From Aeromicrobium erythreum (GTDB taxonomy: Bacteria > Actinomycetota > Actinomycetes > Propionibacteriales > Nocardioidaceae), in the NCBI RefSeq assembly GCF_001509405.1, contig NZ_CP011502.1:992001-1056000 (forward strand): 64,000 nucleotides of DNA. The letters run 5' to 3'. The position numbers and the translations under genes are program-made. The notes beneath the pieces were generated by a model. That model worked only from the letters and a program-made list of their open reading frames with translations. It had not been told where the DNA came from and made no database searches. Position 1 is the stretch's first letter, and every line of letters begins with the position of its first letter. Below are positions 1 through 7,876 of the stretch, piece after piece.

Positions 1-1
1 G

Positions 2-289
2 CGGGGGACGGGTCCGCAGACGTACCTCGACCTGTTCGCGTCGCTGGGCTGGTCGTGCGACGCCTGGGAGACGACGTACCTGCACGTGCTGCCGGGCGAC
101 GACCCGGTCTTCGAGTGGGTCAAGGGCACGGGGGCGCGCCCGGTCCTGCAGGCGCTGCCGGACGGTCTGCGGGAGCAGTTCGTCACGGAGTACCAGGCGG
201 CGCTGCGCGAGGCCTACCCTCGCCGGCCGTACGGGACGGTCCTGCCGTTCCGTCGGACGTTCGCGGTCGCCGTCCGGCCGCTCGGGTAG
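2..289 (+). CDS. tam: Trans-aconitate 2-methyltransferase, C-terminal part (gene cut by window edge)
   Basis: The reading frame is open from base 2 to a TAG at 287-289, so only about the last 95 residues are in the window. They match the C-terminal region of Tam-type SAM-dependent methyltransferases, which methylate trans-aconitate, an aconitase by-product. Recognisable family features are the TTYLHVLPG stretch, EWVKGTGARP near the middle, and the closing YGTVLPFRRTFAVAVRP strand region. The SAM-binding Rossmann part lies upstream of the window and cannot be checked. The gene is followed after about 35 bases by a tRNA-like gene. Family assignment rests on motif recall only. Confidence 0.85.
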   Translation, partial: RGTGPQTYLDLFASLGWSCDAWETTYLHVLPGDDPVFEWVKGTGARPVLQALPDGLREQFVTEYQAALREAYPRRPYGTVLPFRRTFAVAVRPLG

Positions 290-324
290 CCTGGGACGGC
301 CGTCGTGGCCGTGCGTCGCGACAA

Positions 325-403
325 TCCCCGGTTGGTCTGCCGGCAGGGCCCGCCTGACTTTGAATCAGGACAAGCGACGTAGGTTCGACTCCTACCCGGG
401 GAG
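325..403 (+). tRNA. tRNA-Gln (anticodon TTG), slightly unusual structure
   Basis: A 7-bp acceptor stem (TCCCCGG at 325-331 with CCGGGGA at 396-402), an anticodon arm CCTGA-CTTTGAA-TCAGG giving anticodon TTG, and a T arm GTAGG-TTCGACT-CCTAC can all be folded by eye. The 3' CCA is not encoded in full (GCCG follows). The D arm (GGTC/GGCC) pairs, but its loop lacks the usual A14. Two bases separate it from the anticodon stem, and the variable region is about 9 bases, longer than the usual 4-5. A tRNA-Gln beside glmU is a known actinobacterial arrangement (for example in mycobacteria), which supports the call despite these oddities. Confidence 0.7.
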
Positions 404-411
404 CCGCAGGG

Positions 412-576
412 TCAGTCCTCGTCGAGGGTGCCGACCGGGTCGAAGGTGAAGGACCCGAGGTGCTCCTGCACGCCGCGGAAGGCGTCCGCGATCTCGGGGT
501 CCTCCAGGGCCTTCTCGAGGGAGCGCAGAGCCTCCTGCGTCCGGACGTCGGTGGTCTCCTCGATGGGGTCGCTCAT
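412..576 (-). CDS. Small acidic hypothetical protein (54 aa)
   Basis: A 54-residue protein starting MSDPIEETTDVRTQEALRS and ending in an acidic GTLDED tail. It is predicted to be largely helical (ALRSLEKALEDPEIADAF) with no membrane segment or cysteine. It lies directly downstream of the tRNA-Gln on the opposite strand. I do not recognise a named family; the acidic, compact composition looks like a genuine conserved small actinobacterial protein rather than a shadow ORF. The start is the first ATG giving the non-proline, non-arginine-rich part of a longer open frame, whose upstream part looks like non-coding translation. Confidence 0.55.
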   Translation of the reverse strand: MSDPIEETTDVRTQEALRSLEKALEDPEIADAFRGVQEHLGSFTFDPVGTLDED

Positions 577-628
577 GCGTCCATGGTGACGCGGACGCGG
601 GCACCCCGCTGGGCGAGCGCGGCCTGTC

Positions 629-1936
629 TCATCGGGGTCGGTACTGGATGTGGTCGAGGCGGGTGTGGTGGATCTCGACGAACTGGATGGTGCGGTCTCG
701 GCGGTTCCAGGCGCGGGTGAACGCGGTCTCGGCCTCGATGGTGCGGGTGGGTAGGTGCCAGTGGGCGTTGCCGTCCTTGTCGTGGCTGACGGTGAGTGCT
801 CCTCGGGTCTTGAGTCCGTGGTGGGGTGGGCAGCGGTGGTGCAGGTTGCCTGCGGCGGTGGGTCCGCGCTGCTGTCCGGGTGGTTGTCCGGGGTCGTAGG
901 GGATCTGGTGGTCGACGTCGCACGCGACGGCGGGTCGGGTGCAGCCCGGGACGTCACAGGTCCCGTCGATGAGGTTCAACGCCCGGCGCAGGGGCTGGGT
1001 GGGGAACCGGCCGAGCTCGGTGACGTCGAGGATCCCGCCGTTCTCGTCGGTCAACAACCGCGAGAACAGGGTTCCGTCCTGGGCGGCGAGCTCGGCGATC
1101 AGGGCGGGGTCGAGGACGTGCTGTCCATCAGCGGAGACGCCCGGCTCACTCGACAGGCCGAGGAGGGTGGCCAGGGAGACAGTGATCCCGACGTGGAACC
1201 GACCGCGGCCAGACGTGCTCACCGGCGCGTGGTCAGCGGTGTCGGTCTCGTCCTTGTGCAGGAGGGTGTCGACGAGGGCGTCGGCGCGGGCCTGCGCCAA
1301 CGTCCGGTCATCGTCGAGGGTCTGGGTACGGGAGGCTTTCGCGGCCAGGGTCAGGTCACGCTCGATCAGGAGGGCGTCGACCGTGGGGATGAGGGCCTGC
1401 AGCAGGCTCATCCCGTCATCCAGGGCGGTGATGGTGACGGTGCGGTCCGCGTGGGCGGCCTTGCGGCGCTCGATCGCACGGTCGGGCTCGACCCGGACGA
1501 GGAACCGGCGCAGCCACCCCTTCAACTGACCCAGGGTGTGGGTGGTGGCGTAGGCCAGGACGGTCTCGTCCAGCCGGGTGATGTTCTCGGGTGCGTGCAG
1601 CTTCCAGGCGGTCGAGGCGATCTCGCGGGCCTTCGCCCGGTCGACCTCACCCCGCACATGAGCAGCCCACACGGTCGGCAGGTCCATCACCAGGGTGCGG
1701 GTGGACGAGACCAGGTTCGAGATCAGAGCGGTGGCGACGTGGAGCTCGACGGCGACTTCCAGGATCGCGACCTGACGGGCGTCCTCGACCTGACGAGCGC
1801 TCAACCCTTGGGCGAGGGCGTCGGTGCGGCGGGTCTCCACGAACCGCAGCACCGCCCGAGCCTGCTCCGCCTCACCAGCCCACACCGTCCGCGACGCATC
1901 GAGCGCGTCGGCCAGGAGGGTGTCGGTGGGGTTCAT
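629..1936 (-). CDS. DUF222 / HNH endonuclease family protein
   Basis: 435 residues. The long N-terminal helical region (about 1-320) has the DUF222 pattern found in actinobacterial 13E12-repeat proteins. The C-terminal part carries an HNH-type zinc/nuclease module: CDVPGCTRPAVACDVDHQIPY, then NLHHRCPPHHGLK near residues 340-390. DVDH supplies the first HNH histidine, and N-LHHRC-HH the Asn/His set. The family is typically multi-copy, and its role is uncertain (probable DNA nuclease, possibly linked to repeat or mobile DNA). It sits between the tRNA-Gln and a palindromic repeat array, in a spot where glmU would be adjacent to the tRNA in related genomes, so it may be an insertion. The ATG at 1934-1936 gives MNPTDTLLADALDASR, a normal family start. 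Confidence 0.85.
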   Translation of the reverse strand: MNPTDTLLADALDASRTVWAGEAEQARAVLRFVETRRTDALAQGLSARQVEDARQVAILEVAVELHVATALISNLVSSTRTLVMDLPTVWAAHVRGEVDRAKAREIASTAWKLHAPENITRLDETVLAYATTHTLGQLKGWLRRFLVRVEPDRAIERRKAAHADRTVTITALDDGMSLLQALIPTVDALLIERDLTLAAKASRTQTLDDDRTLAQARADALVDTLLHKDETDTADHAPVSTSGRGRFHVGITVSLATLLGLSSEPGVSADGQHVLDPALIAELAAQDGTLFSRLLTDENGGILDVTELGRFPTQPLRRALNLIDGTCDVPGCTRPAVACDVDHQIPYDPGQPPGQQRGPTAAGNLHHRCPPHHGLKTRGALTVSHDKDGNAHWHLPTRTIEAETAFTRAWNRRDRTIQFVEIHHTRLDHIQYRPR

Positions 1937-2033
1937 GTCTCCAACCTAGAGACCCCCTCCGACACCCCCCTCCAACCCGGAAAACCCCTGTTGACAGTGG
2001 GGTCTCGGTTGGTTCGCGCGGGGCCCTTGCCGG

Positions 2034-2666
2034 GTGGTCTCGATACGCACCGACGAGCTCCTTCGGCCCCCGCAAGCGGGAGGTGCCCCCAGCCGGTCGG
2101 ACTACTCGACCAGCGCAACCCTCCGCTGGTCGAGTAGTCGGTCCCGGCGAGGAACGAGCCTGGGGCCGACGTATCGAGACCACTCCAAGCCGTCGCTGGA
2201 AACTGGCCCGCGCTGAGCCGTTGCCGGGTGGCCTCGATACGCACCGACGAGCTCGCTGGCGCTCGCCGTCGCCGCTACTCGACCAGCGGAACCTTCCGCT
2301 GGTCGAGTACTCGACGCCGCGACGAAGGAGCGTGCTCCGGGCGTATCGAGACCATTCCGAGCAGACGCTGGGGGTTGGCCCGCGCGGGGCCGTTGCCGGG
2401 TGGTCTCGATACGCAGCGACGAGCTCGCTGGCGCTCGCCGTCGCCGCTACTCGACCAGCGGAGGGTTTCGCTGGTCGAGTAGTCGATGCCGCGACGGAGG
2501 AGCAGGCAGCGACGTATCGAGACCGCTCCAAGCAGACGCTGGGGGTCGGCCCGCGCGGGCCGTTGCCGGGTGGTCTCGCTCCGTCGCGGCTACGCCCCTC
2601 TTGCGACGGCTCCAACGCCGTCGCGCGCTCGCTGGCGCTCGCCGTGACGGCTACTCGACCAGCGGA
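2034..2666. repeat. Tandem array of four REP-like palindromic units
   Basis: Units at about 2034-2185, 2228-2357, 2399-2529 and a half unit at 2569-2666. Each begins with GGTCTCGATACG (or a close variant), runs through CGAGCTCGCTGGCGCTCGCC, reaches CTACTCGACCAGCG, and then reads back through CGCTGGTCGAGTAGTCG to CGTATCGAGACC. Each full unit is therefore a hairpin of about 130-150 bases. The linkers between units (GGCCCGCGCGGGGCCGTTGCCGGG type) are also repeated, so the units recur with a period of about 170 bases. In the fourth copy the 5' arm has diverged and the returning arm is missing. Similar interspersed palindromes occur in Nocardioidaceae and related actinobacteria (general recollection, not checked). 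Confidence 0.85.
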
Positions 2667-2720
2667 TCCCGCCGCTCGGGGGCCGGGTGGTGGACGGGGC
2701 GGGTGGGCCGGGTGGCTCCG

Positions 2721-2733
2721 TACACTGGCGGGC
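2721..2733 (+). promoter_or_regulatory. Leaderless-type -10 element of glmU
   Basis: TACACT at 2721-2726 lies 7 bases before the GTG start at 2734, with no Shine-Dalgarno sequence between them. This is the geometry expected if transcription begins at or next to the start codon. The same arrangement recurs at many genes in this window. Confidence 0.55.
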
Positions 2734-4221
2734 GTGCCTGAGACCTCCTCGTCGCCCGTGACCGCGATCGTCCTCGCCGCCGGGGCGGGGACGCGGATGA
2801 AGTCGCGCACCGCCAAGGTGCTGCACGAGCTGGGCGGGCGGAGCATGCTCGTCCACGCGCTGCAGGCCGTCCGGCAGGTCGGTGCGGCGCGGGTGGTCGC
2901 CGTCGTCGGGCACGACCGCGAGCAGGTGTCCGCTGCCGTCACCGCGCACGACGCGGGCGTCGTGCAGGCGGTCCAGGAGGAGCAGCGCGGCACCGGCCAC
3001 GCCGTGCGGGTCGCGCTCGACACCCTTGCGTCGCAGCTGGAAGCCGAGGGCACCTCGTTCGAGGACTTCGACGACACGGTCCTCATCACCTACGGCGACG
3101 TCCCTCTGCTGTCTCCCGACACCCTCGTCGAGCTGCTGGAGGGACACCAGCGCTCGGGCAGTCGCGTCACGATCCTGACGGCGATCGTCGACGACCCCAC
3201 CGGCTACGGGCGGATCCTGCGCGACGCGGACGGGGCGGTCGTCGCGATCCGCGAGCACAAGGATGCCTCCGAGACCGAGCGTCAGGTGCGGGAGGTGAAC
3301 AGCGGGATCATGGTGGTCGACGCCGTGTTCCTCGACCACGCCACCAGCACGCTCGACACCGACAACGCCCAGGGCGAGCTCTACCTCACCGACATCGTCG
3401 ACCGCGCCGTCCACGAGTGCCAGCCCGTCGGGGCGCACGTGCTGGAGGACGTCTGGCAGACGAAGGGCGTCAACGACCGCGTGCAGCTGGCTGAGCTGGC
3501 CGCCGAGCTGAACCGGCGCACCACCGAGCACTGGATGCGCCAGGGCGTGACGATCGTCGACCCCGCCACGACGTGGATCGACTCCGACGTGACGCTCGGC
3601 GCCGACACCGTCCTGCACCCCGGCACGCAGCTGCTCGGCGCGACGACCGTGGGGGAGGGGGCCACGATCGGGCCCGACACCACGCTGCGCAACGTCGAGG
3701 TCGGTGACGGTGCGAGCGTCGTCCGCACGCACGGGTCCGACGCGGTGGTGGGGGCGGGCGCGAGCGTCGGCCCGTTCGCCTACCTGCGTCCCGGCGCCGA
3801 GCTGGGGGCGCGCGGCAAGATCGGCACGTTCGTCGAGGTCAAGAACGCGACCCTCGGCGAGGGTGCCAAGGTCCCGCACCTGAGCTACGTCGGCGACGCC
3901 GAGATCGGCGAGGGCACGAACATCGGCGCCGGCACGATCACCGCCAACTACGACGGTGTGCACAAGCACCGCACGGTCGTCGGCCGGCACGCCCGCACCG
4001 GCTCGGACAACGTGTTCGTGGCACCTGTGACGATCGGCGACGGAGCCTTCACCGGGGCCGGGACGATCGTCCGCGAGGACGTCCCGCCGGGGGCGCTGGC
4101 CGTGAGCTCGGGGTCACAGAGGACCATAGACGGGTGGGTGCAGCGCAAGCGGCCGGGCACCCCCTCCGCCGACGCCGCTGCCCCTGTCGACGACCCCGCC
4201 GAGGAGACCGCCGGTGAGTGA
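2734..4221 (+). CDS. glmU: Bifunctional GlcNAc-1-P uridyltransferase / GlcN-1-P acetyltransferase
   Basis: Makes UDP-N-acetylglucosamine for peptidoglycan in two steps, acetylation of GlcN-1-P and uridylyl transfer. 495 residues from the GTG at 2734. The N-terminal pyrophosphorylase domain shows LAAGAGTRMKS (nucleotide binding), YGDVPLL (metal Asp) and TGYGRILRD. The C-terminal half is a left-handed beta-helix with hexapeptide repeats, a conserved NYDG near residue 405, and the family's catalytic His region (YVGDAEIGEGTNIGAGTI). The C-terminus has an extra acidic tail of about 30 residues typical of actinobacterial GlmU. The frame is open far upstream through the repeat array, but the family N-terminus and the -10 element place the start at 2734. 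It overlaps prs by 8 bases, so the two form an operon. Confidence 0.97.
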   Translation: MPETSSSPVTAIVLAAGAGTRMKSRTAKVLHELGGRSMLVHALQAVRQVGAARVVAVVGHDREQVSAAVTAHDAGVVQAVQEEQRGTGHAVRVALDTLASQLEAEGTSFEDFDDTVLITYGDVPLLSPDTLVELLEGHQRSGSRVTILTAIVDDPTGYGRILRDADGAVVAIREHKDASETERQVREVNSGIMVVDAVFLDHATSTLDTDNAQGELYLTDIVDRAVHECQPVGAHVLEDVWQTKGVNDRVQLAELAAELNRRTTEHWMRQGVTIVDPATTWIDSDVTLGADTVLHPGTQLLGATTVGEGATIGPDTTLRNVEVGDGASVVRTHGSDAVVGAGASVGPFAYLRPGAELGARGKIGTFVEVKNATLGEGAKVPHLSYVGDAEIGEGTNIGAGTITANYDGVHKHRTVVGRHARTGSDNVFVAPVTIGDGAFTGAGTIVREDVPPGALAVSSGSQRTIDGWVQRKRPGTPSADAAAPVDDPAEETAGE

Positions 4222-5188
4222 CCTGCTCAAGAAGACGCCGACCAAGAAGATCATGCTCTTCTCGGGTCGTGCTCACCCCGTGCTCGCCGAGGAGGTCGCG
4301 AACCTGCTCGAGGTGCCGCTGGTGCCCACGACGGCGTACGACTTCGCCAACGGCGAGATCTACGTCCGCTTCGACGAGTCGGTCCGCGGCAGCGACGCCT
4401 TCGTCATCCAGAGCCACTCTGCGCCGATCAACGAGGCGATCATGGAGCAGCTCATCATGATCGACGCCCTCAAGCGCGCGTCGGCCAAGCGCATCACGGT
4501 GATCCTGCCGTTCTACGGCTACGCCCGCCAGGACAAGAAGCACCTGGGTCGCGAGCCGATCTCGGCGCGCCTCATGGCCGACCTGTTCACTGCTGCCGGC
4601 GCCGACCGGCTGATGACCGTCGACCTGCACACCGCGCAGATCCAGGGCTACTTCGACGGCCCGGTCGACCACCTGCTGGCCATGCCGATCCTCACCCGCT
4701 ACGTCAAGAACAACTACGGCGACCAGCCGCTCGCGGTCGTCTCGCCCGACGCGGGCCGCATCAAGGTGGCGGAGTCGTGGGCCAACGCCCTCGGCGGTGC
4801 GCCGCTGGCGTTCATCCACAAGACCCGCGACCCGCGTCGCCCCAACGAGTCCAAGGCCAACCGCGTGGTCGGCGAGGTCGAGGGTCGCACCTGCATCCTC
4901 GTCGACGACCTCATCGACACCGGCGGCACGATCGTCCAGGCGGCCGAGGCGCTCAAGGCCGACGGCGCCGCCGACGTGATCATCGCCGCGACGCACGCCG
5001 TGTTCTCCGGGCCGGCCGTCGACCGGCTCAAGAACTCGGTCGCGCGCGAGGTCGTCGTCACCAACACGCTGCCGCTGTCGGACGAGCAGCGCTTCGACTC
5101 GCTGACCGTGCTCTCCATCGCGCCGCTGCTGGCCCAGGCCACCGCCGCCGTGTTCGAGGACGGCTCGGTCACCAGCCTGTTCAGCTGA
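4214..5188 (+). CDS. prs: Ribose-phosphate pyrophosphokinase
   Basis: Converts ribose 5-phosphate and ATP to PRPP for purine, pyrimidine, histidine, tryptophan and NAD synthesis. 324 residues, the usual length for class I enzymes. Visible motifs are FANGEIYVRFDESVRG, the ATP-binding YGYARQDKKHLGREPIS, the metal-binding DLHTAQIQGYF, and the PRPP loop ILVDDLIDTGGTI. The GTG start at 4214 lies inside the end of glmU (overlap 8 bases), so translation is probably coupled. The glmU-prs order is conserved in Actinobacteria. A strong hairpin follows the stop. Confidence 0.97.
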   Translation: MSDLLKKTPTKKIMLFSGRAHPVLAEEVANLLEVPLVPTTAYDFANGEIYVRFDESVRGSDAFVIQSHSAPINEAIMEQLIMIDALKRASAKRITVILPFYGYARQDKKHLGREPISARLMADLFTAAGADRLMTVDLHTAQIQGYFDGPVDHLLAMPILTRYVKNNYGDQPLAVVSPDAGRIKVAESWANALGGAPLAFIHKTRDPRRPNESKANRVVGEVEGRTCILVDDLIDTGGTIVQAAEALKADGAADVIIAATHAVFSGPAVDRLKNSVAREVVVTNTLPLSDEQRFDSLTVLSIAPLLAQATAAVFEDGSVTSLFS

Positions 5189-5195
5189 CCACCGC

Positions 5196-5237
5196 ACGAC
5201 GAGGGGCCCCGGCACACGTGCCGGGGCCCCTCGTCGT
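5196..5237. terminator. Bidirectional terminator between prs and the next, convergent gene
   Basis: A 20-bp perfect stem (ACGACGAGGGGCCCCGGCAC and its complement) with a 2-base loop, placed between two convergent genes. It lacks a T-run, as is common for actinobacterial terminators. Confidence 0.85.
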
Positions 5238-5273
5238 GGTGCTACGTCGTGGTGCTGCTTGGTCGAGCTGCGG

Positions 5274-6635
5274 TCAGCCGGCGGTCGGCGTGGGGGAGAC
5301 GGTCGGCGTCGGCGAGGCGGTCGGGCTCGGCGTGGCCGTGGGGGTAGGCGTGGGCGTCGGGGTGGGCGTGGGCGCGGGAGCCCCGTCGCGGACGAGTCCG
5401 AAGGCACCGCCGGAGGGTGCGTTCACGCTGCGGCACGGCCCGCCGTCCACGGTCGGCTGGGCGGCCGAGACGACGGTGCCGATCTTCGAGCCGAGGCCGG
5501 AGACGGTGAGCTTGTGGTACTTCTGGCCCTTGATGGGCTGCTCGACCTGCAGCACGAGCGTCAGCCAGCAGCTCTTGGTGGGCAGGGTGCCACCGAGCCG
5601 GAACACCCCGTCGGCCTCGCTGGTCGCGGACCCGATGCGCGTGCCGTTGTCGTCGAAGAGCAGGGCCTTGACGCCGGCGAGCGGCTCGTTCGACGTGGCG
5701 TCCTTGACCTGACCGATGAGCCGGCCGCCGACGCGGGTGAGTCGGGCGGACGTGGCGGTGGTGCTGCCGGAGCGGACGCTCCCTGCGAGGTGGACGCGGG
5801 CCCCGGCGTAGCCCTGCACGCCCGGGATGATCGCGTCGTACCGGCCCGGGGCCAGACCCTTCGCGGTGAACGCGCCGCCGCGGGCGCGCACGACCCACCA
5901 CTGTCCGGTCGTGCGGTTGACGAGGGTCAGGGTGACCGCCGACCGCACGCCCGACTGGCCGGCGTAGAGGTCGCCGACCAGGGTGCCCGCGCGCGTGCCG
6001 AGGGCCATGCGGACGTCGCGGTTGCGGCCCTGGCGCAGCCCGCTGACCCACAGGCTGCGGCCCACCCACTTCTGGCGGGCGTCCCAGACGAACACCGAGT
6101 AGCTGCCGGCCGGCAGGCCGCCGATCGCGAACCCGCCGCGGCGGTCGGCCGTGACGGTGTAGGCGGTGCCGTCACGCGTGACCGCGGTGACGCGGGCTCC
6201 GGCGGCCAGGACCCGACGCTTCGCCGGGCCCTTGGAGATGCGGCCGGTGATGCTCGCCCCGCGGGCCATGCTGATGTTGGCGATGGTCGTGCTGCCGCCA
6301 CGCACGACGACCTTCACGTCGCGGGAGACGCGGGCGTTGACGTCCCAACGGGGGCGGCGGTCGCTCACGCGCAGGTGGTAGGTGCCGGGAGCCAGCCACG
6401 GGGTGGCGTAGCCGCCGCTCGTGCGGAACGACGTCTTCTGGCGCCACGACGCGTCGAACACGGTGACCGTGACGTCCTTGACCGGACGACCGGTACCGGC
6501 CTCGGTGATCGCACCGCGGACACGGCCGGTCTCGTCGGCCTGGACGGGGGCGACCAGACCGAGGAGCAGGGCGACGACGGCGAGGATGCCGAGCAGCAGC
6601 CGGGGTGCGGACACCCGCGTGCGTACGTCGGACAT
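5274..6635 (-). CDS. Secreted carboxypeptidase-regulatory-like (beta-sandwich) repeat protein
   Basis: 453 residues with a signal peptide: basic start RTRVSAPRLL, hydrophobic LLGILAVVALLLGLV, cleavage near APVQADE. The mature part is built of about four beta-sandwich units resembling the carboxypeptidase regulatory/SdrD-B-like fold: GRVRGAITEAGTGRPVKDVTV, ASITGRISKGP, AGTLVGDLYAG, GGRLIGQVKDATSNEPLAGV. The protein ends in a Pro-Thr-rich low-complexity tail (alternating PT/PTP), which suggests a glycosylated or wall-spanning stalk. A good Shine-Dalgarno sequence (GGAGGGAGA) precedes the ATG at 6635, which decides that start over the longer open frame. It is divergent from the GH6 gene and at the edge of the putative exopolysaccharide locus. 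An adhesive or glycan-binding role is inference. Confidence 0.75.
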   Translation of the reverse strand: MSDVRTRVSAPRLLLGILAVVALLLGLVAPVQADETGRVRGAITEAGTGRPVKDVTVTVFDASWRQKTSFRTSGGYATPWLAPGTYHLRVSDRRPRWDVNARVSRDVKVVVRGGSTTIANISMARGASITGRISKGPAKRRVLAAGARVTAVTRDGTAYTVTADRRGGFAIGGLPAGSYSVFVWDARQKWVGRSLWVSGLRQGRNRDVRMALGTRAGTLVGDLYAGQSGVRSAVTLTLVNRTTGQWWVVRARGGAFTAKGLAPGRYDAIIPGVQGYAGARVHLAGSVRSGSTTATSARLTRVGGRLIGQVKDATSNEPLAGVKALLFDDNGTRIGSATSEADGVFRLGGTLPTKSCWLTLVLQVEQPIKGQKYHKLTVSGLGSKIGTVVSAAQPTVDGGPCRSVNAPSGGAFGLVRDGAPAPTPTPTPTPTPTATPSPTASPTPTVSPTPTAG

Positions 6636-6828
6636 GACGATCTCCCTCCGGAGCCGGCGGACGGCTCTCGTGTCTCCCACCGCGATCCTAGTGCGGGGCT
6701 GCGCCGCGATCCCCGGTTTCGCAGGGGCCGAAGGTCCTGGATCTGTCGGGACCGTCGGCCCGCGCGACGAGGCACCGGCCAGTATCCTCGGCGCGTGACC
6801 GGGTGCCGGTCCGAGAGGGAGGGCCGAG

Positions 6829-7815
6829 GTGCAGTCGTCGCACACGCGTCGCTGGGAGCTGGCCGCCGGGGTGGTCGCTGCCGCCGTGGCGGTCTCGGTC
6901 GTGCTGCACCTGCTCGGGGTCTCCCTGCCGTTCTGGCCGGCAGGGGCGCAGGGCTCGAACCCGTTCTCATCCGGCCGCGTCTACGTCGACCCGCACTCGC
7001 AGGCGCGCCAGGCGGCCGAGGCCGCGTCCGGCGACGACGCCACGGTGCTGCGCCGCGTGGCCGAGACGCCCACGGCGATCTGGCTGACGCCCGAGGCGTG
7101 GCCGCAGCAGCAGGTCGAGGCGCACGTGCGGCGCATCGCGACCGCGGCGCGCGACGCCGACCGGGTGGCGCTGCTCGTCGTCTACGGCATCGCCGACCGC
7201 GACTGCCAGGGCGGTGAGTCGGCGGGCGGGCTGCCGCCGGACGCGTACCGTGACTGGGTCGGTGCCGTCGCGGACGGTGCGCGAGGCATCGGCACGACCG
7301 TGGCGGTGCTCGAGCCCGACGCCGTGGCCGACGCAGGACAGTGCGCCGACGCCGACAGCCGGCTCGCGCTGCTGCACGACGCGGTCGACACCCTCGCCGA
7401 CGCGCACGTCACGACCTACGTCGACGGCGGCCACTCGGACTGGGTGGACCCCCAGGAGATGGCCTCGCGGCTCGAGCGCGCGGGCGTCGGCGACGCGCGC
7501 GGGTTCGCGACCAACGTCTCCTTCTACGCCGACGACGCCCAGGAACGGGCCTACGCAGAGGCCGTCTCGCAGGCGCTGGGCGGCAGCCACTACGTGATCG
7601 ACACGGGCCGCAACGGCAACGGCGCGGACGGCGAGTGGTGCAACCCGCCGGGTCGCGCGCTGGGTCGGACGCCGGCCGCCGGGGACGGATCGCTCGACGC
7701 CTTCCTGTGGATCAAGCCGCCCGGCGAGAGCGACGGGTCGTGCAACGGCGGGCCCCCCGCGGGGCAGTGGTGGGACGAGCGCGCGCTCGACCTGGCGCGC
7801 GCCGCCGGGTGGTGA
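6829..7815 (+). CDS. Membrane-anchored glycoside hydrolase family 6 (beta-1,4-glucanase)
   Basis: 328 residues. Residues about 9-36 form an uncleaved-looking signal anchor (AAGVVAAAVAVSVVLHLLGVSLPF), and the rest is a single GH6 catalytic domain. The GH6 signature positions are present: VVYGIADRDC (first Asp), VLEPDAVAD (proton-donor Asp in the family), TNVSFY, DTGRNGNG, WCNPPGRALG, and FLWIKPPGESDG (third Asp region). GH6 enzymes hydrolyse cellulose-type beta-1,4-glucan with inversion. No carbohydrate-binding module is present, unlike biomass-degrading secreted cellulases. Together with the GT2 synthase nearby, this suggests trimming or release of a self-made glycan (inference). TATCCT at 6783-6788 is a plausible -10. 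The start is a GTG with GAGAGGGAGGG upstream. Confidence 0.88.
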   Translation: MQSSHTRRWELAAGVVAAAVAVSVVLHLLGVSLPFWPAGAQGSNPFSSGRVYVDPHSQARQAAEAASGDDATVLRRVAETPTAIWLTPEAWPQQQVEAHVRRIATAARDADRVALLVVYGIADRDCQGGESAGGLPPDAYRDWVGAVADGARGIGTTVAVLEPDAVADAGQCADADSRLALLHDAVDTLADAHVTTYVDGGHSDWVDPQEMASRLERAGVGDARGFATNVSFYADDAQERAYAEAVSQALGGSHYVIDTGRNGNGADGEWCNPPGRALGRTPAAGDGSLDAFLWIKPPGESDGSCNGGPPAGQWWDERALDLARAAGW

Positions 7816-7876
7816 CTTCGCCCCCACCGGGGACAGTTCGGTCTGCGGCGGCCCTGGTCGTTGCTACGCTCGCGGC

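Larger units (their letters stand above)
1937..2733. other. Gene-free interval upstream of glmU, mostly palindromic repeats
   Basis: This stretch of about 800 bases holds the repeat array described separately (2034-2666) and the glmU promoter. Open frames here translate into Arg/Pro/Ser-rich strings that repeat with the DNA repeat, as expected of non-coding sequence. No further gene is visible. Confidence 0.7.

Noticed and set aside
325..1936. Integrated element using the tRNA-Gln 3' end as attachment site
   Set aside because: I found no second copy of the tRNA 3' end and no integrase up to glmU; only the HNH gene and repeats are present.
1591..2733. N-terminal extension of the glmU frame by about 380 residues
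   Set aside because: It runs through the palindromic repeats and is Arg/Pro/Ser-rich; the family N-terminus and the -10 element place the start at 2734.
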